From Lawsonibacter celer (GTDB lineage: Bacteria; Bacillota; Clostridia; Oscillospirales; Oscillospiraceae): DNA of 64,000 nucleotides. Below the pieces are notes generated by a model, which saw only the letters and a list, made by a program, of their open reading frames with translations, searched no databases and was not told where the DNA came from. Shown here in pieces: positions 25,291 to 33,338 of the stretch. The stretch is from contig NZ_JACOEA010000002.1 in assembly GCF_014281125.1 (NCBI RefSeq), forward strand, positions 317,886 to 381,885. The letters run 5' to 3'. The position numbers and the translations under genes are program-made. Position 1 is the stretch's first letter. Each line of letters opens with the position of its first letter.

Positions 25291-26271
25291 ATGAACAATG
25301 AACTCAAACTCATTTCCATGGACACCGTGGAAACTGAAACTGTCCAGTGGCTGTGGTATCCCTACATTCCGCTGGGCAAGATCACCATCGTCCAGGGTGA
25401 TCCCGGTGAGGGAAAAACCACGTTCGCTCTCGCTGTCATTGCGGCGCTGACGAAGGGAGAACCTCTCCCAGAATGTGAAGATGCCATGGAGCCCATGAAC
25501 GTGATCTATCAGACTGCCGAGGACGGTCTGGCAGATACCATTAAGCCAAGGCTCGTTGCATCCGGTGCCGACTGCTCCCGCGTTCTGGTGATTGATGAAA
25601 CCAACAAAGAACTCACCCTTATTGATGAGCGGCTGGAATCCGCCATCAATGAAACCGGCGCTCGGCTCATCGTCCTCGATCCGATCCAGGCATATCTCGG
25701 TGATGATGTGGACATGCACCGTGCCAACGAAGTGCGTCCGGTGCTGAAGCGTGTTGCAGCCATGGCAGAGCGCACGCATTGTGCTGTCCTACTGGTTGGT
25801 CACATGAACAAAGCGCAGGGACAGAAATCCAGCTACCGCGGTCTCGGCTCCATCGACTTCCGCGCGGCGGCGCGAAGTGTGCTGGTAGTCGGTCGGCTGA
25901 AAGACAACGAGCGCATCCGTATTGTCGCTCAGGACAAAAACAGTCTCGCTCCCGAGGGCAGCTCCATTGCATTCGAACTGAATGAGCAGACCGGCTTCTG
26001 CTGGAAGGGTGCCTGCGACGCGACTGTGGACGATGTTCTCAACGGCACCGGTAAGATACAGACAAAGACCATGCTGATGGAGGAAGAACTCAAGCGTATG
26101 CTCAGCGGCAGAGTTCCCGCAGAGGAAGTGCAGAAACGAGCCAAGAGCATGGGTGTGTCCAAGCGCACGTTGGATATCGCGAAGAAAAATCTCGGTATCA
26201 TTTCCGAAAAGGTTGGCGACCAGTGGTTCTGGAAACTACCGGAGGAAGGATGTAAGGATGTAGAGTTCTAA
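25291..26271 (+). CDS. RepA-like AAA/RecA-fold ATPase of the mobile element
   Basis: 326 residues. Walker A GDPGEGKTT (residues about 36-44), Walker B LIVLDPIQAYLG, then the sensor region VGHMNKAQGQKSSYRGLGS. This is the AAA_25/RepA hexameric helicase type. The C-terminal 70 residues carry a winged-helix-like segment (SKRTLDIAKKNLGIISEKVG). In IMEs and ICEs of Firmicutes such genes sit just before the oriT-mobC-relaxase block and are thought to support replication of the excised form. Function here is inferred from family and place. Confidence 0.85.
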   Translation: MNNELKLISMDTVETETVQWLWYPYIPLGKITIVQGDPGEGKTTFALAVIAALTKGEPLPECEDAMEPMNVIYQTAEDGLADTIKPRLVASGADCSRVLVIDETNKELTLIDERLESAINETGARLIVLDPIQAYLGDDVDMHRANEVRPVLKRVAAMAERTHCAVLLVGHMNKAQGQKSSYRGLGSIDFRAAARSVLVVGRLKDNERIRIVAQDKNSLAPEGSSIAFELNEQTGFCWKGACDATVDDVLNGTGKIQTKTMLMEEELKRMLSGRVPAEEVQKRAKSMGVSKRTLDIAKKNLGIISEKVGDQWFWKLPEEGCKDVEF

Positions 26272-26681
26272 GGACATTGCACCCTTGCAACCTTTTCCCT
26301 CTGCGCTGAAATCTCCGCCGTGTGCGCCCACAGGAGCGGCTGTGTGCGGCTTTTGCTGCAGGGAAGAGTAACACCCCACAGCAGGGCAGTCAGCAGTTTT
26401 GACACCCATGTTCGGCAAAAAGGAGGCGGAACGGAGACGAGGGAATTTTCTCCCATAACAGGGCTCCCGCCGAAGCCCAGCGACAGCGGGTTCGGTGGGA
26501 AGAGGACGAGCGACAGAGAGTACGAGCCTTACCGCTTGCGGGGAGGCGAGGGATTCGTCGTCCGCTCGGACGACGGCCAGCATCGCGTTTGTCTGGTCTG
26601 CGGCAATGCCGCTGTCTGGCTTCCGCATGTTGGCGGGGCGTTGCCCCACACCCCATTCTTGCGAAATTTGGAGGAATCATC
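26272..26681 (+). other. Non-coding region with candidate oriT
   Basis: 410 bp between the ATPase and mobC. Two inverted repeats stand out: a 13-bp stem with one bulge at 26465-26500 (CCCGCCGAA...TTCGGTGGG) and GGGGC-GTT-GCCCC at 26635-26647, directly followed by ACACCCCATTCTTGCG. A short GC-rich repeat followed by such a nick-like sequence just before mobC is the usual arrangement of MOB-P type transfer origins. The nick site cannot be fixed from sequence alone. Confidence 0.55.
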
Positions 26682-26996
26682 ATGAAAAAGAAAGATATCA
26701 AATTCAGCACCAGGATGGCTGTAGAAGACCGTACTACTATCAAAGCGTTGGCAAAGCAGGCTCATATGTCCATGAGCAACTATGTTACCGCCTGCTGTCT
26801 TGGTCAGCAGATCGTCATCATCGAAGGGCTGAAGGAAGTACTGAAAGAGCTCAAGGCCATCGGCAATAACCTCAACCAGCTGGTAACGCTGGCGCACATG
26901 GGCAAAATCACCGTGATCAATCTCACTGAGGTGCGTCAGCTCCTCACTGACATCCTCATCGCCGTCCGTGAGATCGCGGAACGAAAGCGATGGTGA
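26682..26996 (+). CDS. mobC: Mobilization protein MobC
   Basis: 104 residues from the ATG at 26682 (GGAGG upstream); an earlier in-frame reading from 26589 would cross the oriT-like repeat. Ribbon-helix-helix type N-terminus (IKFSTRMAVEDRTTIKALAK), then the MobC signature LKAIGNNLNQLVTLAHMGKI. In MOB-P systems this relaxosome accessory protein binds oriT and helps open it for the relaxase. The stop overlaps the relaxase start region. Confidence 0.92.
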   Translation: MKKKDIKFSTRMAVEDRTTIKALAKQAHMSMSNYVTACCLGQQIVIIEGLKEVLKELKAIGNNLNQLVTLAHMGKITVINLTEVRQLLTDILIAVREIAERKRW

Positions 26997-28396
26997 CCAT
27001 GGCAATCATAAGCTTCACAAATTACAAACGTGGTCAGACCCGTGGGGGCATGGGAGCGGTGCTGCGATACACCGCTCAGGACTGGAAGACGGAGTTCAAC
27101 GGTCGGCAGTTGGTCACAGGAATCAACTGTCAACCGGAAACGGTCTGCGGAGATTTCATGACTACGAAGTATCTGCACCACAAAACCGATGGCACGATGT
27201 TCTATCACATGGTGCAGAGCTTCTCGAAGGGGGCTGATGTCGATCCTGCGGTTGCACATTCGGCGGCACAAAAGCTGGCAGAGTACTTTGCCGGTCATGA
27301 AGTTTTAGTCTGTACGCATACCGACCGTGAGCATATCCACTCACACTTCATCATCAACTCGGTCAGCTTCGACACCGGCAAGAAACTACACATCGCAAAG
27401 GAACAGCTCCAGGAACTGCGCCAGCGAAACGATGCGGTGTGCATGGAGTTCTCACTGCCGGTGTTCGTTCCGAACCCCAACCGACAGAAGTCCAAGCACA
27501 TGACCATCGGAGAGTATCATACTGCCGCCCGTGGTCAGAGCAAGAAACTGCAGCTCATGAATATCATCAATGACTGTATGCGCCATGCTGCCAACCGCGA
27601 AGAGTTCATCGCTCTGATGGAAAGCGAAGGCTGCAAAGTCCGCTGGGAAAAGTCCCGGCAAAACATCACCTACACCACACCGAGCGGCTGGCAGTGTCGT
27701 GACCGCCTGCTGTTTGGTGACAAATACTTAAAGGAGAATATGGAACATGAATTTGAGATCCGAGCAGAACTTATCCATGGACGAGCTCATGGAGAGAAAT
27801 CGTCACCCGCATATACGACAGATGGATCCGGAACAGACCACACCGCCGATGCCGTCCGAGCCGCAAGTACAGGAGCATCATGTGGTGGTCAACTGGACGA
27901 TGCCCGAGTCGATGGACCGCATCGAGAACCGGTTACAGACGCTGGAGGAGCAGAGCAACTTGCAGCGGGCGTACCTGCGCAGACTGTGCGAGAGGTCGAC
28001 TACATACCCGACGCAGGCGCAGATGGACGAACTGCTGAAGGCGGTGAAGCATTTGGAGCAGATGACCGAACAGGTTGGGAAACCGAAAGAGAAGCGTTTC
28101 TCTCTTCCGAAGTTCAGACTGCCCAGGCTGCAACTGCATCTCCCGGAGTGGGACTGGCCGACAGTGGTCACGGTGGCAATGGCGCTGGCTATGGCGGCGT
28201 TGCTTCTGCTCTGGTTCAAGTCGGGCGGCGGCTGGAACAATCTCAGTCTGCTGCGCCGGTGATGGACAGCACCACCATGCGTCACCACACCGACAGCAAA
28301 ACGCTCCGTAAGGAGCGTGAAAAGAAAATCGCCCTCGGGCATAAATCAGATGACCACGAGGACGAAGAAACCTATACTTGGCAACAGACCATGTGA
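26990..28396 (+). CDS. mobA: Relaxase/mobilization nuclease (MOB-P type)
   Basis: About 468 residues; starts at 26990 or the ATG at 26999. The relaxase domain fills about the first 270 residues, with the metal-binding motif HTDREHIHSHFIINSV (HxDxxHxHxHF) and the conserved N-terminal segment GGMGAVLRYTAQ. It nicks oriT and leads the strand into a recipient using another element's secretion system. The tail (about 250-440) is low in complexity because another gene is encoded in a second frame within it; the end (SKTLRKEREKKIALGHKSDD) looks like a genuine relaxase end. Confidence 0.92.
   Translation: MVTMAIISFTNYKRGQTRGGMGAVLRYTAQDWKTEFNGRQLVTGINCQPETVCGDFMTTKYLHHKTDGTMFYHMVQSFSKGADVDPAVAHSAAQKLAEYFAGHEVLVCTHTDREHIHSHFIINSVSFDTGKKLHIAKEQLQELRQRNDAVCMEFSLPVFVPNPNRQKSKHMTIGEYHTAARGQSKKLQLMNIINDCMRHAANREEFIALMESEGCKVRWEKSRQNITYTTPSGWQCRDRLLFGDKYLKENMEHEFEIRAELIHGRAHGEKSSPAYTTDGSGTDHTADAVRAASTGASCGGQLDDARVDGPHREPVTDAGGAEQLAAGVPAQTVREVDYIPDAGADGRTAEGGEAFGADDRTGWETEREAFLSSEVQTAQAATASPGVGLADSGHGGNGAGYGGVASALVQVGRRLEQSQSAAPVMDSTTMRHHTDSKTLRKEREKKIALGHKSDDHEDEETYTWQQTM
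27747..28262 (+). CDS. Membrane protein nested inside the relaxase gene (MobB-like arrangement)
   Basis: 171 residues, entirely within mobA in another frame. It has its own AAAGGAG site ten bases before the ATG. The protein is coherent: acidic N-terminus (SEQNLSMDELMERNRHPHIR), coiled-coil middle (MDRIENRLQTLEEQSNLQRA), basic stretch, then one TM helix near the C-terminus (TVVTVAMALAMAALLLLWF). In plasmid RSF1010 the membrane-linked mobB is likewise nested in mobA; that is a parallel, not shown homology. Likely aids contact of the relaxosome with the membrane or coupling protein (inference). Confidence 0.7.
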   Translation: MNLRSEQNLSMDELMERNRHPHIRQMDPEQTTPPMPSEPQVQEHHVVVNWTMPESMDRIENRLQTLEEQSNLQRAYLRRLCERSTTYPTQAQMDELLKAVKHLEQMTEQVGKPKEKRFSLPKFRLPRLQLHLPEWDWPTVVTVAMALAMAALLLLWFKSGGGWNNLSLLRR

Positions 28397-28430
28397 CGGT
28401 CTGCTGTCTTCACTTTCCAAGGAGGTACAA

Positions 28431-28619
28431 ATGACCTATAAAAAGCGCAACAACATTTCCGAAGTCAGCTTCACCTATGTGGGAACCGACGCTCAGTTCA
28501 ACGAGTTCCTGAAAATGATGATTCATGATTATCTGGCGGTGGACAATCCCTACGCGATGAAAGAAACCGAAGCCGTGGAAATCGCCGAAGAGGATCAGAA
28601 GCGTCAGCAAGCCATGTGA
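28431..28619 (+). CDS. Small conserved-type protein before the recombinases
   Basis: 62 residues from the ATG at 28431 with AAGGAGG seven bases upstream (MTYKKRNNISEVSFTYVGTD). Acidic C-terminus. Its place between relaxase and serine recombinase is typical of small accessory genes of Firmicute IMEs. No known domain is recognised. Confidence 0.7.
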   Translation: MTYKKRNNISEVSFTYVGTDAQFNEFLKMMIHDYLAVDNPYAMKETEAVEIAEEDQKRQQAM

Positions 28620-28718
28620 ACTATAGGTGTTCTGCACACAAATCTCAGGGCATGTCCTGTTGCTTAGGTAGAACTTCTGCGCCGTGGGATTGTTCTGTTC
28701 GCTATTGAAAAACGTGTG

Positions 28719-28757
28719 TGCTATGGTGTGTCGTGAATAATCCGGCACACCATAGCA
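28719..28757. promoter_or_regulatory. Perfect 12-bp inverted repeat before the recombinase genes
   Basis: TGCTATGGTGTG (28719-28730) and its exact complement (28746-28757), 15 bp apart, ending 14 bp before the recombinase start codon and next to its ribosome-binding site. Operator or mRNA hairpin that limits recombinase synthesis. Confidence 0.6.
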
Positions 28758-28771
28758 GAAAGGAGAAGGCC

Positions 28772-30430
28772 ATGAAAGTCTGGCTGTATTATCGACTGTC
28801 ACGAGATGAAGACGAAGAGCTGAACTCGCTGACAAACCAGAGAAAAATCATCTGTGAATATGCGCTGGCCAACGGTCACGAAATCGTCGGCGAGTCCTCC
28901 GATGACAACGTCAGCGGCATGCACTTCAACCGTGAGGGCATCAACAAAATCTACGAAGCGGTGGAAGCTGGCATCATCGAAGCCATCATCGTCAAAGACC
29001 TATCCCGCCTGGGCCGCCATCGCACGCAGACGGCACTGTTCATCGATTATCTGCGCGAACACAACGTGCGAGTGCTCTCCGCCACAGAGAGTATCGATAC
29101 CTTCAACGAGAACGACGACCTCATCATCGGATTCAAGGGATTGGTCAATGACTTCTACGCCCGCGACGGCAGCCGCCGTGTCCGCACAGGTTATCGGCAG
29201 AAGCAGAAAGAAGGTCTGGTGGCTATCCCGCCCTTTGGATACTTCAAGGATAAAAACACGAAGAAAGTCGTTATCGTGGAGGAAGCTGCTGAAACCGTTC
29301 GCCTGATCTATACCGAGTACGTTGGCGGCAGAGGGCTCAAAGCCATTGCCAGAATGCTCAATGAGCAGAAACGCAAAACACCGGCGCTGATGCAGCTGGA
29401 GCTGCTGAACAAAAAGCAGCCCTGTACCTTTGACGGTATCAAGAAGAAACATATCTGGGACGCCACCATGGTGAGCCGCATCCTTCAGGACGAGAGCTAC
29501 ATCGGCACGCTCATCTGCCATAAGAGCGACACCAACAAAATCAATAAGACCTTCCGCCTCACCGAGCCGGAGGAGCAGTTCCGTCACGAGGATTTCTTCC
29601 CGGCCATCGTCAGCCGTGACCTGTGGGAGCAGGTGCAGGAACTGAAGGCGGCACGCAAAGAAAAGAATGTCCGCGCCGGTGCCGACAAAAAGGTGCATCG
29701 GTACAGTGGCCTGCTCCAATGTCAGGACTGCGGGCGCTCCTTTCTCGGTAAACGCATCAAGCTAAAAGACAGAGAGCGGGTCGAGTATGTCTGCGATACC
29801 TACCACCGCTACGGCAAGGAGCACTGTACCGCCCATGCGGTGCGGGAGGAAACACTGGACGAGCTCATTATCAAAGAACTGGGCGAAACCAAGGCTATGT
29901 ACCAAATGAACTGGGATATGCTTGAGAAGGTCATTGAAAAATGGACGCCCAAGGCATCTTTCGCCGATGCTCAGATATCCAAGCTCCGTGACCGCATCGC
30001 CGGTCTGGAAGAAGATGTGGAGGTGATCCTGATGGAGCGTATTCGGGACAAAGCCAACGCCGAGCGCTATGACCGCATGCTTGAAAAGCGTGAAGCGGAG
30101 ATTGCGGCGGCGAAAAAGCAGATTGAGGAGCTGCAAAATATCTCTGAGGTGCTTCGGAGCCGTCAGGCCAAGCTGAAAAAGGATATCAGCCTTATTGATG
30201 AAATTCTCAAGGAAGGTAAGATGACCGAAGCACACCTGCGGCTTCTGGTGGACAAGATCCTGGTCCATGAGCATGACGGCAAAATCGACCTGGACATCCG
30301 CATCAAGGCGCCGTTCCGCGGTCACACCGACTACTATGAGAATGGCGAGTTGGTAGAGCGCTATGGCGATCTGGACTTCGATTGGGACAGATTGGCCGCT
30401 GCCATCTACGGCGATTACGCGGAGAAGTGA
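28772..30430 (+). CDS. Large serine recombinase 1
   Basis: 552 residues from the ATG at 28772 (AAAGGAG upstream). Resolvase N-domain: catalytic Ser in WLYYRLSRDEDEE (residue about 9), VKDLSRLGRHRTQT, then the recombinase domain, zinc ribbon CQDCGRSFLGK...CDTYHRYGKEHC, and a coiled coil (QISKLRDRIAGLEEDVEVIL). Length and domains match TndX/TnpX-type integrases, which cut and rejoin att sites. It is followed after 1 bp by a second recombinase; pairs like this (compare CcrA/CcrB) may act together. Confidence 0.93.
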   Translation: MKVWLYYRLSRDEDEELNSLTNQRKIICEYALANGHEIVGESSDDNVSGMHFNREGINKIYEAVEAGIIEAIIVKDLSRLGRHRTQTALFIDYLREHNVRVLSATESIDTFNENDDLIIGFKGLVNDFYARDGSRRVRTGYRQKQKEGLVAIPPFGYFKDKNTKKVVIVEEAAETVRLIYTEYVGGRGLKAIARMLNEQKRKTPALMQLELLNKKQPCTFDGIKKKHIWDATMVSRILQDESYIGTLICHKSDTNKINKTFRLTEPEEQFRHEDFFPAIVSRDLWEQVQELKAARKEKNVRAGADKKVHRYSGLLQCQDCGRSFLGKRIKLKDRERVEYVCDTYHRYGKEHCTAHAVREETLDELIIKELGETKAMYQMNWDMLEKVIEKWTPKASFADAQISKLRDRIAGLEEDVEVILMERIRDKANAERYDRMLEKREAEIAAAKKQIEELQNISEVLRSRQAKLKKDISLIDEILKEGKMTEAHLRLLVDKILVHEHDGKIDLDIRIKAPFRGHTDYYENGELVERYGDLDFDWDRLAAAIYGDYAEK

Positions 30431-30431
30431 T

Positions 30432-31730
30432 ATGCGGGTGTGGCTTTACGCAAGACTGTCCAACGACGATGATCGGAAGATGAACTCCCTGCTCAATCAG
30501 CAGGAGATCTGCCGTGCCTATGCGGAAAAGCATGGGCATACCGTCGTTGGCAGTTCCTTCGATGATAATGTCAGCGGCATGAAATTCAGCCGCCGTGGGC
30601 TGGACGAACTCACGGCGGCTGTGGATGCGAAAAGCATAGATGCGGTTATCGTGAAAGACCTCTCCCGACTGGGACGGCACAAAACGCAGACAGGGCTGCT
30701 CATCGACTACCTGCGGCAATGTCGGGTGCGGGTGCTGTCGGTGACGGAGGGTATTGACACCTTCTGCGATGAAGATGACCTTATCATCGGTGTGCGCGGC
30801 CTGATGAACGATTTCTATGCCAGGGACATCGGCAATAAAATCCGTGCGGGATACCGGCAGAAGCAGCGGGAAGGCATTGTGATCACGCCGCCCTTCGGCT
30901 ACTGGAAGGATAAGAACAGGAACGAAATCCGAATCAATTCCGAAGCGGCGGTCACGGTGCAAATCATCTATTCTCTGTACTTACAGGGCTGTGGGCAGAA
31001 AGAAATCGCCCGCCGGCTCAATGCCATGGGGCGAAAGACCCCGGCGCAGCTCCGAGCCGAGAAATGCGGCATAGAGTTTCAGCCGACGCACAAAACCCGT
31101 GATGGGCAGTTCCTCTGGACATATGCCAGCGTGAAAAATGTGCTGGTGGAGGAGGCTTACACAGGTGTGTTGAACAACCATCGCAGTGAAACCACCAGCG
31201 GTAAAGTCAAACGGCTTGCCTCCGACAACTGGTATCGCCATGAAAACTTCTTCCCGGTCATCATAGAGCGGGAAGAATGGGAGCAGGTGCAGGAACTTTT
31301 GAGAATGCAAGCTCGACCTGCCAATGGGAATCAGGCCAAGCACCGCTATGCGGGACTGCTGACCTGCTGGGAATGCGGCAATGTGTTTATCCCTATGATT
31401 CGGTACTGGAACGGCAAGCGCCGTGTGGAATATGTCTGCCGTGGGTATCATCGCAATGGCAAAAGCTATTGCACCTCCCACCGTATCCATGAAGAGGTGC
31501 TGGACGCAGCTGTGCAGACCTATGTGGAATCCATACGTGAACAGTATGCCGTAGAACTGAAACAACTTGTGAAGATGCAAAAAATGTGGGCGTTGAGGAA
31601 GGCAATCCTCGACGCCCACATTTTGTCGTTGCAGGAGAAAGTGCAGGGGCTGGAACATGAGATAGATGCGATTGTGATGGAACACGTTCGGGCTTTATCA
31701 AACATTAATCTCAAAGCAAATGGCGTCTGA
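30432..31730 (+). CDS. Large serine recombinase 2, C-terminally short
   Basis: 432 residues. Resolvase domain with catalytic Ser in WLYARLSNDDDRKM and VKDLSRLGRHKTQT, recombinase domain, zinc ribbon CWECGNVFIPM...CRGYHRNGKSYC, then a coiled coil that breaks off at IVMEHVRALS. The last residues (NINLKANGV) come from DNA that also encodes, on the other strand, the end of the cargo gene. Compared with its tandem partner about 110 residues are missing. The catalytic domain is whole, so activity is possible, but the protein looks truncated by a junction near 31697. Confidence 0.88.
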   Translation: MRVWLYARLSNDDDRKMNSLLNQQEICRAYAEKHGHTVVGSSFDDNVSGMKFSRRGLDELTAAVDAKSIDAVIVKDLSRLGRHKTQTGLLIDYLRQCRVRVLSVTEGIDTFCDEDDLIIGVRGLMNDFYARDIGNKIRAGYRQKQREGIVITPPFGYWKDKNRNEIRINSEAAVTVQIIYSLYLQGCGQKEIARRLNAMGRKTPAQLRAEKCGIEFQPTHKTRDGQFLWTYASVKNVLVEEAYTGVLNNHRSETTSGKVKRLASDNWYRHENFFPVIIEREEWEQVQELLRMQARPANGNQAKHRYAGLLTCWECGNVFIPMIRYWNGKRRVEYVCRGYHRNGKSYCTSHRIHEEVLDAAVQTYVESIREQYAVELKQLVKMQKMWALRKAILDAHILSLQEKVQGLEHEIDAIVMEHVRALSNINLKANGV

Positions 31731-32747
31731 TCCAAATGGACGCCGAGTATATCGCTTATATTCAGTTTTGATTGGTTCAAATACTTCTTGTGGATTTCTG
31801 CTATATACTGTATTTGCAATATCTTCTGCAAAATGAATTTTTGATCCAGTTGCCAAAACATATAACGTATCTACGAGCTTTTCATCAATTGCCTTCTGAG
31901 CGATTTCAACTGGTGCCTGGATATCGGAATAGGCAAAATCAGAAATTGCCAAAATAACTTTCACATTTATCCCATTTTCACGGAAAGTTAGTTTTGTGTC
32001 ATCTCCCAATGTATGAGATGCAATTCCGTAAATAAAATCCATAAAATGAACAATTGTCTTAAAGACTTCGTCGGACGGTGGCGCAGGAAAAACTCTGCTT
32101 GCGTATTTATCTATCTCGTTAAATAGGACAGGGAGAAACAAACCATCTTTATCAATTTTTCTCAGTTTGTCAAACACCGCGACAAATGTTTTATCCGTCT
32201 TCAATTGCTCTGGAATGTATTCGCGATTAAAGTAATCATAAATATTGCGGCCAGCATATTGAGCTAACTTTTGTGTTACTATTAAGTCTGATGATTTGCA
32301 AACACTTGCAGGCATATATGTCTTTGCGTTTTGGCCAAAGCCTTTCGCACAATAATTATGTAATATACCTACGGCTTGTTTGACTTCGTCCTTATATGAA
32401 TTAACATATACTACCACTTGATTATCTTCAAAAAACGAATCCGTTGTTTCGGCCTCAGACACCCATTCCACCTTCAAATCATAAGGAAGAAATTTTTTCA
32501 ACGCTGGTGGTGCAGATTCGTCAAATTTGAGTTTTGCAGCATCAATTGTCATGCATAAGCGCTTTTCAAAAGCTTTCTTTCTTTTCTTAGGTGCAAACGC
32601 TGCAATCCACACAGTTATCTGTGTGTTCCACTCCCTTACAGTTTGTGGGTGGGAAAGAAGCCATAGGATCACAACGATAGCACCAATCAGAAGTGTCCAT
32701 GAAAGTCCTTTGTCAATAAATTGGCTCACAACATCCCAGAATGTCAT
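31698..32747 (-). CDS. Membrane-anchored protein of unknown function (cargo gene B)
   Basis: 349 residues. One TM helix near the N-terminus (LLIGAIVVILWLLSH), then about 300 cytosolic residues with no domain that I recognise (KKFLPYDLKVEWVSEAETTD, VFDKLRKIDKDGLFLPVLFN, FVHFMDFIYGIAS-like segment). Base composition is clearly AT-rich compared with all neighbours, indicating separate acquisition. GGAGG precedes the ATG, which directly follows the stop codon of the small zinc-finger gene (TAAATG), so the two form a unit. Its 3' end overlaps recombinase 2 by 33 bp, tail to tail. Position next to the island end suggests defence-type cargo; that is inference only. Confidence 0.75.
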   Translation of the reverse strand: MTFWDVVSQFIDKGLSWTLLIGAIVVILWLLSHPQTVREWNTQITVWIAAFAPKKRKKAFEKRLCMTIDAAKLKFDESAPPALKKFLPYDLKVEWVSEAETTDSFFEDNQVVVYVNSYKDEVKQAVGILHNYCAKGFGQNAKTYMPASVCKSSDLIVTQKLAQYAGRNIYDYFNREYIPEQLKTDKTFVAVFDKLRKIDKDGLFLPVLFNEIDKYASRVFPAPPSDEVFKTIVHFMDFIYGIASHTLGDDTKLTFRENGINVKVILAISDFAYSDIQAPVEIAQKAIDEKLVDTLYVLATGSKIHFAEDIANTVYSRNPQEVFEPIKTEYKRYTRRPFGSDAICFEINV

Positions 32748-32981
32748 TTATTTCGCCTCCTCAGAGAGAGATAGCACACAGTCTGGCCTGTTGCAACACA
32801 TATCAACGTTTTTATCCGGCATAGGAATAATCGCATAGAGATTGTTTCTTGTAATAACTTCTTTGCAATATTTGCAAGTGAACTTGCCTTGATTAAACTG
32901 TTCGAGGACTTCAAGTTTGGCCAAAAAAGTATCAATGTCTGATGAGTACACCGCTTTTAAGTGATCGTCTTTTGTAAGCAT
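32748..32981 (-). CDS. Small zinc-finger protein (cargo gene A)
   Basis: 77 residues from the ATG at 32981; a longer reading from a GTG at 33011 (87 residues) is possible. Cysteines form a likely zinc site: CKYCKEVI...CCNRPDC. The rest is helical and acidic. AT-rich. Its stop abuts the start of the membrane protein gene, so they are co-translated. No family recognised. Confidence 0.7.
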   Translation of the reverse strand: MLTKDDHLKAVYSSDIDTFLAKLEVLEQFNQGKFTCKYCKEVITRNNLYAIIPMPDKNVDMCCNRPDCVLSLSEEAK

Positions 32982-33046
32982 AAATCCACCATGTCCTTTC
33001 GTCGTTATCACCCCCCATAAAACGGAATTTATACTTGAGGGGAGTA

Positions 33047-33075
33047 TAACATAATTTGTTGCACGATTTTGTCAA
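33047..33075 (-). promoter_or_regulatory. Putative promoter of the two-gene cargo
   Basis: Minus strand: perfect TTGACA (33075-33070), with TATGTT about 16 bp on or TATACT about 21 bp on, then the leader to 32981. The rest of 33012-33174 is AT-rich and empty. Confidence 0.5.
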
Positions 33076-33174
33076 ACTCTATACATAAATTCTTGTTATA
33101 TTCTATACTATTTTTCAAGTTTTGACAACATACTCATAAGTAAAGACGCTGTCGGAACAAACCAACAGCGTCTT

Positions 33175-33260
33175 TGGTGCGGGCGGCGGGACTCGAACCC
33201 GCACACCACTGAGGTAACGGAACCTAAATCCGTCGAGTCTACCAATTCCACCACGCCCGC
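33175..33260 (-). tRNA. Intact tRNA-Leu(UAG) carried by the island
   Basis: 86 nt including encoded CCA (33175-33177). Acceptor GCGGGCG / CGCCCGC perfect, anticodon stem ACGGA / TCCGT perfect with loop TTTAGGT (anticodon TAG), variable arm ACC-TCAGT-GGT, T arm GCGGG-TTCGAGT-CCCGC perfect. The D stem has one T-T mismatch (GTG / CTC). Same anticodon as the split gene, same strand, and about 80 nt downstream of the split gene's 5' half. It lies inside the island limits. Confidence 0.92.
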
Positions 33261-33269
33261 ATATATAAG

Positions 33270-33296
33270 TCGGTGCCAGGCACCGGCTGTTTTTTA
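33270..33296 (+). terminator. GTCGGTGCC/GGCACCGGC hairpin with T-run
   Basis: Near-perfect palindrome followed by T6 on the plus strand. As a plus-strand terminator it would shield the tRNA from transcription towards pdxY; on the minus strand, in front of the intact tRNA, it has no T-run. Confidence 0.5.
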
Positions 33297-33319
33297 TGAT
33301 AATTGTACGCCCTGAAAAT

Positions 33320-33332
33320 CCTTCACTAAGGT
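33320..33332 (-). repeat. Right inner end repeat of the island
   Basis: ACCTTAGTGAAGG on the minus strand, inverted relative to the left end repeat (12 of 13 bases), 6 bp inside the core. Confidence 0.6.
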
Positions 33333-33338
33333 GACACG

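Noticed and set aside
33299..33338. Variable-arm-like TCAC-CTTA-GTGA after the tRNA 5' half, suggesting one degenerate full tRNA at the right edge
   Set aside because: There is no T arm or acceptor 3' strand after it, while the 3' half at 10894-10946 complements every stem exactly. The segment is better read as the island's end repeat.
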